Source: Phorcus lineatus
Taxonomy: Eukaryota > Mollusca > Gastropoda > Trochida > Trochidae
Length of the DNA stretch: 64,000 nt
NCBI GenBank assembly: GCA_921293015.1
Contig: OV121096.1
Location: 9,365,000-9,428,999, forward strand
Direction of reading: 5' to 3'
A program made the position numbers and the translations under genes. The notes under the pieces were generated by a model. It saw only the letters and a list, made by a program, of their open reading frames with translations. It was not told the origin of the DNA and ran no database searches. Positions 1 to 10,824 of the stretch are shown piece after piece (positions within the stretch are counted from its first letter, which is position 1; the number at the start of each line of letters is the position of its first letter).

Positions 1-64
1 ACCAAGTTTACTTGTAACTCGCCGACACGAAGGTATTTCCAAAAGTACCGTAATATTCTTAGAT

Positions 65-240
65 TTGACTTGGATAAGAAAAAGAATAACCAACTCAAAA
101 GCTCGGAATTACGGTTTATCTGTCCCTCGTGAGATATTGTGATAAATTCCTCGCTAAAGCTCGGAATTTATAACAATAATCCACTCAGGACAGATAAACC
201 ATAATTCCTCGCATCTTGTTGATTATTCTTATATTGACTT
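65..240. mobile_element. MITE-like fold-back element, family A (copy in ACAA2 intron 5)
   Basis: The two halves are imperfect inverted repeats: GGAATTACGGTTTATCTGTCC on the left mirrors GGACAGATAAACCATAATTCC on the right, continuing outward into AAGAATAA/TTATTCTT ends. No coding capacity. The right half recurs at 28132-28230 in SCUBE intron 1, so it is a dispersed repeat rather than a local hairpin. Superfamily not assignable. Confidence 0.7.
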
Positions 241-266
241 TTAATTTTGAAAGAAAAGAAAGAAAC

Positions 267-414
267 CTTTTTTCCATCGAGTCTGTGAAGACAAGGCAAA
301 CTTGTCGCACGCCTCACGAGATATGTCATACTTGACCGCCAGATTCTCCGCAGTGATTCCCATCGGAGTCTTTATGTGCATGTCCGTCAGACCGGCCCAC
401 AGTGTGTCTTCAAG
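267..414 (-). CDS. ACAA2: ACAA2 exon 5
   Basis: Encodes [17 protein letters not shown], then [17 protein letters not shown] and SSQTRWKK. Acceptor CCTAG; donor AAAAAAG|GTTTCT, leaving one base (phase 1). The following exons are outside the window. The donor position follows the human protein, where the exon also ends in the RWK region. Confidence 0.88.
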
Positions 415-3400
415 CTAGGAGATTATGGATCAGGAAATTATACCAGTAGAAAGGAAGTTTACTAATGACAGCTTTAATGAATGTAAATATGTATCATGTA
501 TAAACAACGGTATATAGAAAGTGAATATAATCAAACAATTTTTTCAATTATATTGTCAACAGACTTCTCCAAGCCGTCTCTAGACATCTGACGAAGGAAA
601 TTAGAAGTTTCAAAAAGGGTTAGGGGATGGTCAATTCCCAAACAGGTTATTACCCCTACAATATGAAATATTGAAGATTATTTAAAACGATCATCTAAAT
701 GTGCATTTAAAATGTAAGGGTAATATTACATTCAGTGAGTTTGTTCTTAGATCAGCTTAAAATTAGTAACCTCAACTGAATGGTATGAAATAAGAAAGTC
801 AAGGGCCATAACTCTTCAAAATATTTGTAAAATCATACCAAACATTCATCATAACATCCACCAAAGTTTTTTATGGTTTCACTGGATCTTTCAACAAATA
901 TTTGGACAATATCTTTTCAAATTCCACCAAAAGCAACTTCAGATACTATGTTAATTGTCAAATCGAAAATTCTACAAACATGCCTCTGAATGCAAAATTC
1001 TAAATCCATGTGACATAACAATTTTCTCTGTACCTTCAAGTCTGTGCCAAACTTTGTACCAAATCTGATGTTGCGGACAGCATATGGAGCCTGGGTCATA
1101 CTCTCTGACCCTCCAACCAAGACCACTTCACATTCTCCCAGCTCGATCTCCTGTGGGGATCAACAAAAGTTATATGACATGTGTGCCTTAGTAAATTAAA
1201 ACAAAATTCATCAAACAAAAGAAAAAATTGGTTTATTGATGGAAAAATGCTTGTAAATTAGTTAGTTAATCAAAATGTGTCTCGTTCAATCTTTACAAAC
1301 ATGAACTACAACTTTTTAAAAATAATTTTTACACGCAGAGTCTCCAAAGTCCAAAGGCCCCCTATAACGCAATCACATGTAACATTTACAATAATTTAGG
1401 CTGAAGGCACTCGGTACAAAGTTAAGTGAACCCCAGGAATTTGGGAAGACACCTTTAACATTTTTAAGGCTTTAAGTCAATTCAGAATTTTGAACGGGCC
1501 ATTCCCCTTAGTGGCAATGGTAAAATTAATTATTTGAATGGGCCATTTTTTCATCTAATGTGCACAGTGGGCCAGTGGCCCATACCTTTCCCAATCCCTG
1601 GAGCCCCAAGGTGTATAATATTAAAATTGGTCAATACCATCAATTTAATTTTTCAGAAACTTGGTCTCCATGAAAAGATTTATAACACCATTACATTAAT
1701 TAAGTTTAACCTTAACTAGAACTTGATCAATGTTATTTTGAGCCAAACAACCAAGAGTGAAGATCTGAAAGCTAAATTTGCTTTAAAAAAAGGAAACTAG
1801 ATTATTAAAATTAATTAAGCAATGTTTTATCAAGGTTTGGTAAAAAAGGTAAAACACTCTCAAAGTTATTTGATGATTTAAAAGATTAAGAAAATTTCTT
1901 GAAGTTGTATCCAAAGTGAGGTCTAAGATACAAACTTGTGCCCCGTTGATGACAGCTTGGAAGCCGGAGCCACAAAGTCTGTTGACAGTAAGCGCTGGCA
2001 CTTCAACTGGCACACCAGCTCGTAGACCGATGTGTCGCGCAATGTACGCTGCATCTGCTGATGACTAAAGAGAGATGTTTTGAATGTTATTAGTTGATCC
2101 CCATTCCCTATAAATATTGTTTAATAGAAATGACACATTTTCTGTATTTGATATTTGTTAAAGTGACACAGGGAATGTTTCATGAACTTTGTTTGTGTCT
2201 TAATTTGAGCCAAGATTTGTGACCTGAGTTAAGTTCAAATCACCTATCTATCTAAGGTTGCATCTTTATCTCTTAACTGACTTAAGTGCTAATATTATGA
2301 CATTTTCATTTTTTTAATTGTAAATTAAAAATAACCATATTAATGTTCAGATATCTAAATTCTGCGTCCCATTTATTGGTATATTAGTTAAAAGACCTAC
2401 TGTGAGCCATTTTCCGTTTTTCTTATCATAAATCTTGACTTATTTCTGTTTATTGTCACTATGCTAACTGATAAGCATTGCGTTCTCAATTATCAGAAAC
2501 AACCACTAGTTGTAAGTGAAGGAACACCATTTATGAAAATTGACATATTTGACCCAAACAACATACTCTGTGCCCCTTTAAAATACATGATTTTACAATT
2601 CTTAAACCTTCATAATGTAATTGCGCTAAAATGTCAGTTGTTGAATTTTCTGTTAATGAAAGAGTAAAACAGCACAAAAATTAAGAATCTTTAGACACAC
2701 ACTAAACCATAAGGTTAAAATCAAATCCCTTCAACTTATCTAATTCAACTTTGTAAAATAATTATAAAAAATATATATATATCATATAGCGAGTTTGAAA
2801 GGCGTTATAAGTTATCAGTACAATCATGACAAGTCTTCAAAAGTATACCATGTATACAACATGACAGAAGTATATCCACAAACACTTGACATTTGTTATT
2901 TATTGAGTTATGTTACTACTTACTTGGATGACATTTCCAAAGATGACAGAGTTAATCAGTTCAGGTTTGACTCCCCCGGCCTCCAAGGCCCCTTTGGCTG
3001 CTATCTCACCAAGCTGTGTTGCGCTGAAGTCTTTCAGTTTTCCACCATACGTGCCAAAAGCAGTTCTCTTGGCCGCAACAATGAAAACTCCAGACACACC
3101 TGTGATTTAAAAAGGAAGATTTTTAAGTAATATTATATGTTTAAATGGATGATGTGAGGTAATGACATAAATTCTTTAAATGCTAGAATGTAGAGTAACA
3201 GCATAAGGATTGGAACTCCAAAAGAACCACAAAGCCACTGTCAATTCCCAGCAGGCAATCTGACATTGTATCAACGTTGAAACGACGTCGTTTAGCAACG
3301 TTGAAATAACGTTGAAATTTTATTGGATTTGAAATTTGCTACGCTTTCACCTTCAGCTCTTTCATAGGCCTCTGTACGAGACTTTGATGGCTGCTCGTGA

Positions 3401-4114
3401 GAAGTAATCCATATAATGGAAATTACATGATGAAATGACAAATTTCAACGTCAGGGAACTAACGATGTTCTGACGTTGAAAATTGGTTGATCGACGTCCT
3501 GACCAGCATTCAACCAAATTTCGACGTCAGATGCCTGCTGGGTTAGTAGTGTCTAAACAATACTAAAAAATTGTAACTTATCTAATTTTGATATCTTTTT
3601 GATATCTTTCTGATTTATTGGAATTAAATTGAACCTGTAAACAGATAGACAGAAGTATGCTTTTCTCAAACTGTAGAACTCGATGCCAAAAAAACCACGA
3701 CCCTTTCAAGATGTCAAACACTGATTTAGGCTAGTCACAAATGACAAGAATATCATTCTTTGTTTTCTCTTTAAATTCATATATTATTCTTTGCAAAATC
3801 TCTACTTTGATATTGCAAAAACCGTCAATGCATGACCTATTTCTTTAGGATCCGAATCAAAACGATAAGAGCAGATTTTATTAGTCATTAGTCAGGTGCA
3901 AAGTCAGTTTCAAAGTGTCAAAGTCCATTTTCCCAGTTCAATATTTTTTCTTTTGAAGTAAGTGGAAAGAACAAACTCTTCATTCACTGAAACGACCCAG
4001 TCATGTTTTAAGTGACTTTAGATTAAGAATAATACATCAACTTTTTAAAGCATTTGCTATGAAAAATGTTTCACAAGCAGTCACTAAGACATGCTTACCT
4101 CGAGATAGCGCCAT
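267..4114 (-). CDS. ACAA2: 3-ketoacyl-CoA thiolase, mitochondrial (5' part of gene, five exons; runs off left edge)
   Basis: This enzyme catalyses the last step of mitochondrial fatty-acid beta-oxidation, cleaving 3-ketoacyl-CoA with CoA to acetyl-CoA and a shortened acyl-CoA. Exons (minus strand): 4114-4099, 3099-2924, 2064-1936, 1150-1034, 414-267; every join keeps frame with GT/AG borders and gives 195 codons plus one base. The N-terminus reads [20 protein letters not shown], close to vertebrate ACAA2, whose N-terminus acts as an uncleaved mitochondrial signal. The nucleophile loop NRLCGSGFQ (Cys about residue 95) lies in exon 3, [11 protein letters not shown] in exon 4 and TAENLAV in exon 5. 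The usual length is about 397 residues, so the second half, including the conserved NEAF, GHP and C-terminal Cys motifs, lies beyond the left edge. Other thiolases (ACAT1, ACAA1, HADHB) fit the N-terminal sequence less well. Recognition is from family knowledge, not a search. Confidence 0.93.
1034..1150 (-). CDS. ACAA2: ACAA2 exon 4
   Basis: Thirty-nine codons from [18 protein letters not shown] to [10 protein letters not shown], matching the GG(T/S)ESM(S/T)QAPY block of thiolases. Acceptor CCACAG, donor AAG|GTACAG; phase 0 at both ends. Confidence 0.92.
1936..2064 (-). CDS. ACAA2: ACAA2 exon 3 (catalytic Cys loop)
   Basis: Forty-three codons, starting [17 protein letters not shown] and ending AVINGAQ. 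It carries the thiolase nucleophile motif NRLCGSGFQ. Phase 0 at both ends; acceptor TTTAG, donor CAA|GTTTGT. Confidence 0.93.
2388..2581 (-). mobile_element. TTAA-bounded short element, family 2 (internally deleted copy)
   Basis: Bounded by TTAA on both sides. Its reverse complement starts TTAAAGGGGCACAGAGTATG and aligns along about 180 bases with the start of the element at 4467, including the ATAAACAG and GGAAAATGGC blocks. Its far end is not a clean inverted copy of the first end, so this is probably an internally rearranged non-autonomous copy. It lies in ACAA2 intron 2. Confidence 0.55.
2924..3099 (-). CDS. ACAA2: ACAA2 exon 2
   Basis: Encodes [19 protein letters not shown] through SVIFGNVIQ, the first beta-alpha unit of the thiolase fold. 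The acceptor AG lies just above 3099; the donor CAA|GTAAGT lies just below 2924. The exon ends on a codon boundary (phase 0). Confidence 0.93.
3247..3542. mobile_element. MITE with CCCAGCAGGCA terminal inverted repeats
   Basis: Ends are CCCAGCAGGCAATCTGAC (3247-3264) and GTCAGATGCCTGCTGGG (3526-3542), a near-perfect 17-18 bp inverted repeat. The interior is built of palindromic CAACGTTGAAACGACGTCG-type motifs with further TTCAACGTCAG copies near the right end. About 296 bp, no ORF; sits in ACAA2 intron 1. Elements with this terminus are, to my knowledge, widespread in aquatic animals; I do not assign a superfamily. Confidence 0.8.
4099..4114 (-). CDS. ACAA2: ACAA2 exon 1 (start codon)
   Basis: Sixteen coding bases, ATG GCG CTA TCT CGA G, followed by the donor GTAAGC. 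The exon ends in phase 1 and joins the next exon to read MALSRGVSG. The start sits in a GGTCACCATGG context, a strong Kozak match. It is too short to stand out as an ORF and is placed by frame, donor and family N-terminus. Confidence 0.85.
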
Positions 4115-4466
4115 GGTGACCTTTGAACCCAGAGACAGACTGCGAGAGTTATGTCCCTTGAGTTGGTTTCTCAGCGATAAATACTCCGTACAGCGTTAAA
4201 TGTTTCCTTTGCTGTTGGAATGTTATGGACAAAGGCTGTTTGGAGTTTATAACTGATAGACTTTCTACTATTCTTTTATGAAAATTAAAAGGAAGAAAGT
4301 GTTTAACCAATTACATTGAGTAATTCCTAACAATTTTCATATACAAAAATACCGACCAATTTCATAGATTTATTACTACTGTCTAATCATATGCTGGTGT
4401 ATTTTAAAAAAATCATCGAGGTATGTTGTTCAGTTCATTTTGTGAGTGTATTAATTAAAGTCACAT

Positions 4467-4996
4467 TTAAAGGGGCACAAAGTATATTATTTGGCCAAAT
4501 GTTTTAAATTTAAATGGTGTTATTTCATCGAAAAGTAGTGGTCGTTTCTGAACATTAACATATCCGAAAGTCGCAATAAACAGGAAAATAGGAACAGTTT
4601 TATGACCGAAAACTGGACAATGGCGCGCGCTAATGATTCAGACGTACGTACTTTTGGAAACTGATTTATAACAGACACAACGAGAAATATAGGTTGGTAT
4701 TGCTTAGCAGATAATTAAAAGAGGCGTATCTATCGGCTACAGTCCGCCATGATAATACTTTGAGGGAACATGACATGGAAACAAAACATTTACAACTTTA
4801 TAAAAATAAACTATGTGTATGGACTTAATATCCAAATATTAACAAATGATTTGTGACAAGACTAATCAACGATGCTTTATATTACTGTAGCAATATACAT
4901 GTAAATTGGCATTTGAGCCACATGCAAAATTCATGACACATATTCTGTATCACTTTTAGTTTTTTGTCTTGTCACAAACTCAAAATGTCCCTATAA
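4467..4996 (+). mobile_element. TTAA-starting non-autonomous element, family 2
   Basis: Starts TTAAAGGGGCACAAAG and contains GACCGAAAACTGGACA followed by ATGGCGCGCGC. That core is also the core of family 1 (copies at 7755, 16158 and 28813), so the two families are related. The right end is uncertain: AAAATGTCCCTATAA near 4996 looks like a worn inverted copy of the start. No ORF. Confidence 0.45.
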
Positions 4997-5598
4997 ATGA
5001 AAAACATACAAGAATTAATCTTTCACGTACTTTTTCTTTTCTTTGAATATTTGCCCACAACTCGATGAATAACAATTTTTTCACGTCTGTTCTCTAAAGT
5101 TTATGTCTATATGGTCATTGAAGACTCTAGGTGCAGTGTTTCATGATCGAGATATAGCGCCTATAAGACCGGGACGGACGAACGGATACCATGAATACGA
5201 TGTTCCCCGCTCTGCACTTTGCGGCGGCGGTGGCCAAAAGGATTTTATGTCTCGCGTATCACTTCAATATCAAATGGGTTTTCCATATGCGAACAATTCT
5301 AAAGATTTTACCAACTGACCAATCATTGTTGTTTGTTTTTTTACTGTATCTCTGACCTTCTGATCATACCTGTGTGGCCAGTAAATAAAAATATTTGCTT
5401 TCCTAATCGGTTGATATTTAACCCGATGGAATTCAATCATATCTTAGTCTTGTAAAAGTCACTTGTATTGTAAGCCTTTTCTTATATTTTCTCTGAATAT
5501 CCAACTATATTGCTATTTATACAACATTTCACCAGGCTTGAGTCTGAAGAACCTTGCCGCATTCATGACATCTGTTCCAACTTACCTTCGATAGGTTT

Positions 5599-5846
5599 CA
5601 CACTAATCGAATATGTGTTCCTCATGTGGCAAAGTAATCGAATATTTCTTCATAATGTGGCACACTAATCGCATATCTCTTCCTTATGTGGCACTCTAAT
5701 CGCATATGTCTTCCTTATTTGGCACACTAATCGCATATTCCTTCCCTATGTGGCACACTAATCTCACATGTCTTCCTTGTGTGGCACACCAATCGCATAT
5801 TTCTTCCCTATGTGGCACACTAATCTCATATTTCTTCCTTATGTGG
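5599..5846. repeat. Minisatellite, 31-bp unit, about eight copies
   Basis: The motif TAATCG/TAATCT recurs at 5604, 5635, 5666, 5697, 5728, 5759, 5790 and 5821 (CAATCG at 5790), an exact 31-bp spacing. The unit is roughly GGCACACTAATCGCATAT plus TTCTTCCTTATGT. Copies differ by point changes but not by indels. Confidence 0.92.
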
Positions 5847-7338
5847 TATTATACAAGTGGCATTTAAGACGTAGAGTTGAAGGAGAACCAAGTTTCATTG
5901 AAAGTCGACTTCATTATTGCAATGAATGCAACGTTTCGGTGTAGATCGTCTGATAGAAAAGATTCTAACGGCAAAATCCAATGTCTTTGTGAAGAGAGAA
6001 GAACACAAGCTCCCAACAACTGTTTCCACTTCAACTCCAATCAACCCCCGTCCCTGCAAGTTAAGAATGGCCTCCAGTGTGCTCCATCATGACCATCTAA
6101 AACATCTGCTCAACAACAGATGCCCTTGAAACTGAACCGAACATGTGTTCACCTATTTAACTAGTGCCCGCCTAAATTTGAAAACGACAACATCAGAACA
6201 ACCATCAACTAAAAAAATAAAGTTCCCCATCACTAGTCATCAACCTTTGTTTTACCCTTCTGTACATGCAGCCAGAAAGCCAGAGCCAAGCCACAAGCGT
6301 CCATCATGTTAGGTCAGTTCAGATGTGAGTTTTGAGACACGTCCCTTTCCACTGCGAATCACTTCTGTCGTTAAACTCTACATCCTATACGACCACGTGC
6401 AAGCCAACCCTAATCTTATGCCATACGTTGGAAGGACATTGACATCGTAGAGACAAACTGGTCTGAGTTTAAGATCTCAAAACGTTTTGAAGTCGTAAAA
6501 ATCCATATTCCCTCAACCCCCATGCTATCTTAAGGACAATGATTTGCACTTTATCTAAAGTGCTACCCCAAATTTAACAGTGTTACATTTGTTCACTAAA
6601 AAACCTTTCGACTGTGAAAATGAATGTTTCATACATACCGCAGTAAAAATCTAATGACAATGCTGTGTTCAGAGATGTGCAGTTTTTTTTATTTTCATTG
6701 AAAAGTAATGAAGAAATATTTTTAATCTTTAATAAAGTCTCACTCGATCAATGACAAGCCTCAGATGTTTCTACATTTCTTTTATCAACTTGTGTTTATA
6801 TATTTGATATCTGGATATATTCAGTTACATCATAATCATTGACCATAACGCATGTTGTCCCAAAATGGGGATCGATCTTGAGTCTTATATCCCAGAACAG
6901 TCTGAAAATCTTCAAGTTTCAACTGAAAACATTCTTCAAGTCATCAGGTTTCAGCTGAAAACCCAGTTCTTTGCCATTGCCTTGGGAACAATCGTTCAAC
7001 TTAGTAATTAAGAAGTAGAGTATAGCCTCAACCATCATGTGTTTTGCAATAAAGTATAGTTTTGCCCTGAACTATTATAGTTGAAGTACGAGGCCGAAGG
7101 CGTCATTGTTGTTGACGTCATCTATCGTTGTTTCGTGACGCTATTCAATAACGATACTTTTTTGCGGAATAAAGGATAGACGGCGCCTTTGATATTTACC
7201 GAAACAATGCTAGAAAGGTGTATAATACCTTTGTTAGTGCTCATTGGCGTGTTTTAGTGGTTAACCAGAAACTGGCGCTATAGAAGTGTTTATATAATGA
7301 TAATGATGTATCTGTACGTAAACGGATATGTGTTACTT

Positions 7339-7346
<8 letters not shown>

Positions 7347-7420
<74 letters not shown>
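7347..7420. repeat. (TA)n microsatellite
   Basis: A run of alternating TA about 74 bp long, broken once by ATGTATAT. Intergenic. Confidence 0.95.
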
Positions 7421-7421
<1 letters not shown>

Positions 7422-7754
7422 TTAAAGAGAAGTTTTCAACTCTAAGTTCGTCTTGACAACATACTGCTACTCCCTCTATCTTAGAAATGGAATGGGTCGG
7501 AGAGAAAACTTCCACGATCTCCATGCATTTTCAGCACAAATCTTTTCTTTATTTTATACTAGGTTTTTTCTTTTTTTCAAAATGTAGAGAAGGGTGTTGA
7601 ACATGTAAACGAAAACGTTTTTTTCTGCTGCTTTTAATCACGCTATTTTGAAATTTTTCATTCAATACACTCATTTGCAGCGTCACCCCTTCCCCGGCAA
7701 TAAAACATATTTTGGTTATAAAACATATTTTGGTTATAAAACATACTTTTTTTG

Positions 7755-8198
7755 TTAAAGAGCCACTCCGTGAGTTGTTGGAGTCATATATTCCAAACTT
7801 AATCAATGGTGTCATTTGATCGCGAAGTATCGATTGTTACCAAAAAGACACATTTTAAAGCTTGTTGGTTTTTTACAGTGACAATATGAAGGTACAACGT
7901 CGCAATTATGATCGAAAACCGGACAGTGGCGCGCGTCAAACAGCCATGAGGGTAGTTAGGAGTTGATAGTGTGTGTTAAGTTATATCACTAGTATCTATG
8001 TATAGTGGACGTGATATCTACATCTCTGTGCCTTTATAGGGCTGTTTTTAGATTTTCATGGAAAACCAGAATTTGTCATAAATATGTCTACTGGACATGA
8101 AAAGTTCAGATGTTTTGATTTTATATCACCACTTATGACATTTGGGTTCGTATCAAAGGTAAATAATATAGTATGAAAATCACGGAGTGGCTCTCTAA
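7755..8198 (+). mobile_element. TTAA-flanked MITE, family 1, copy 1
   Basis: Begins TTAAAGAGCCACTCCGTGAG and ends TCACGGAGTGGCTCTCTAA, an inverted repeat of about 17 bp. Full-length alignable copies sit at 16158-16601 (inverted) and 28813-29287. The interior holds AACGTCGCAATTATGATCGA and GGACAGTGGCGCGCGTCAAA. No ORF. The TTAA flanks (the right one worn here) point to a TTAA-duplicating superfamily such as piggyBac or Kolobok, acting in trans. Confidence 0.85.
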
Positions 8199-10680
8199 TA
8201 TCTGTATTTTCAGGTGAGTACTTCTCGAGCCAGAAAGAAGCATCGCTGGATGCAGTAATAATCAGTTTTCAATCAACGGCGCCGATTCAAAATTAATAAT
8301 TGCAAAGCCATTGTTAGTTCCGAATGTTGCGCGGAAAAAAAGAATTTATTCGACAGTGAACTGTACTGCCGAGTTTTCTTGACAGAACCATGTCAAATTA
8401 TATGGAGCGGAATAATGGACGGAACGCAAGCCTTCCATTCTAGAAATGTCTTTAATTGATGAATTATGGCAGCTAGATCGTTTGCAATTTCCTGCCGCTA
8501 GGGGAATCTCGGAAGCCCGAAAAGCTACCATATTTAAACACATGTAAGTTCGGGAATTTATGACTTGAGATACCGCTGATGGGAGAGAATTGAATATGTG
8601 TATATCCCGGAATTTACATTAACAAGACATAACAGAACACGACCCACTGATTCACTGTATTTAATGATAACAGGTTAGCTCTAGACCATACTTCAGCAAT
8701 TTCAGATGTACATATATAATAAATTTATTCATTAAATAGAAGTCAAAACTAATTGTCTCTATATCTTGATAACAAATGATTCGATTTTAACAGGATTTGA
8801 TTTGTTACCAATACGTTGTAAACTATGCAATCATACACATTTTCCAACTTTACGCATGGACATAGTAAATAGAGAAACTTGGCATTCAGCACTGAAGACG
8901 ATATGCAAAATGGATTTCCAAGATCTGAAATTTGCTATCTGACAAAATGAGTCTATTCGATAATATAACAACATGACAACACGTCATCAAATACACGGAG
9001 ATGTCACAGTACGCATAAACATACATCAATATAAGCAAAATATATCACAAGTAAAAGTACACATACAATAATAAGCAATAGACCTACATATCAATATCGT
9101 ATGTAGAACAGTCACATATAAGCACTTTCTGATGGTCGTCTTGGCAACGTTCAAATGTAAGAAAATTATTGTTATTCAGATTTGTGAAACCTTGAATTTA
9201 TTTTCATTCTCAAATGCATGGAAGAAACTAAAAGGCTGACACATTCGGATTAAAGGAGCACTAGGTCCACTTATCTTCATACTTGTGAGCTTTTATTCCT
9301 TTGTCAGAATTAAATTACTAAAAATTATTGTATTGGCTCTGTACCTCATCAGTTTTTTTATGATTCACTTCCTTTTGCATTTTGACTTATGAATTACATA
9401 AGCATTGTGAAATGAAATAAGGTTTCACCAAACAGCCAATAAAATTGACCGCCAAAAGTATCCAAACAAGATTTCAGCATGGTAGCTTTCTTTTATTAGA
9501 AGAAGTATAATAAATATTTTGAGGTTTAATTTTTATGACACAATTGGGACTCAACTTGATCAATTTACTCGTTATTGCTCTCAAATATGATATCTTGTGA
9601 AACTTTTAAAAACACCTGCAACTAAAACTGAACTAAAACAGCAGAAACGATGCTATAGATAGTCCAAATCCACAAACGTTGATCTCCTCAGTGAAAAATA
9701 ACTCAGTCAGTCGAAAATTGAAAAACTTAGCATACGACGCTGATAGCTATGTAAGGTAAGTTTTTTAGACAACAACTATTTCTATTTCGAGCGTTCATCA
9801 ATATATCTTTCTAAGGTTATTTAATTGATTCCGTGTTTAATTTACCAAAATGATGACTTCACTAAAAATAAGACATGTTTGATCTCGGATACCTGTAAGC
9901 TAAAATTGGGGTCGTGCTCCATTAAGAAACGTTCAGCGAGATTGTTCTGCCAAAGGTCCTACTTTTAACCTAATTCCACAATGCCATTACCATGGTCTAA
10001 GTGAGAGATAAAAGAAGATAAAATCTTGGTCATGAATTAACAGTTGATTACTGTAAACAAATTGATAAAGACGATACCAACACGTTCTGGAAATGTTTAT
10101 CTTTTCACTTTATAATCACATAAATGTTTGACCCTTTTGCTACCTGGTTCACCACTGAATGCCTAACATCGCCATACGGACAACTACAGCATCCATATGA
10201 TAAAGAACGGCATGACTATCGCACTGCTTTTCAAGCTATAGGGAGATGAATATATGCACAGGGTGATGCCCAAGTCTCTGCACTCCGCAGCTAATGCCGT
10301 GACACTTTCACGTTTTAGCCATTTAGTCACGTCCAGCTGCAACGTCAGTACGCCATTGGAGGAATTTCATCCAAAAATCCATTCTTTGAAGTTCAATAGC
10401 CGACTCTCATTAAAGAGTTCATTTCACATAAATTCCAACATAGTCTTCCTCACAATGCAATAACGTCCAAATTGGCGTCCAAAGTATTCTAATGTTTATG
10501 TTTCATGACACAACACTGACACGAATGAGAATGAGTTACCTCCCATAGTGACTTTCGCCTGAAGGTCGTGAAGTCCAGTCTGCTTGGAGCAGAATGATAC
10601 TATGTCATGTGAATATGTTCCCACTAATATGTCCTAAATGATGGTGTACGGTCGTTAAACCAGACAGATATGTAACTTCC

Positions 10681-10824
10681 TCAAGTAGAGAAGAATCGCC
10701 TAACTTTCGGCGTTAGAAGCCGGAAGAAAGATTGTGGGAACATGGTATGGGAGACGTTTGCGTACTTGAGGTACGTGTAGGGCTGCGCAATCACCTCCAG
10801 CAATGCGTTCAGTAACTTCCGGTC
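10681..10824 (-). CDS. SCUBE: SCUBE exon 22: C-terminal tail, stop codon
   Basis: Encodes [40 protein letters not shown] and VRRFFST, then TGA at 10683-10681. It parallels vertebrate [20 protein letters not shown] and MFPRSFIRLLRSKVSRFLR. Acceptor TTTTCCAG. The terminus is FFST rather than the vertebrate FLRPYK. Confidence 0.96.
   Translation of the reverse strand, partial: DRKLLNALLEVIAQPYTYLKYANVSHTMFPQSFFRLLTPKVRRFFST

Larger units (their letters stand above)
4115..10680. other. Intergenic stretch between ACAA2 start and SCUBE stop
   Basis: No gene supported. The left margin should contain the ACAA2 5' UTR and promoter; no TATA box stands out. The right margin should contain the SCUBE 3' UTR. 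On the minus strand the nearest AATAAA-type signals I found below the stop are near 9492-9497 and 9292-9297, over 1 kb away, so the 3' end is not placed. The rest is repeats listed separately (4467-4996, 5599-5846, 7347-7420, 7755-8198) and otherwise featureless AT-rich DNA; 5850-7340 and 8200-9490 show nothing I can name. Confidence 0.6.

Noticed and set aside
7333-7524. Frame reading YIYIYIYI
   Set aside because: Translation of a (TA)n microsatellite. The same holds for the frame at 36479-36664.
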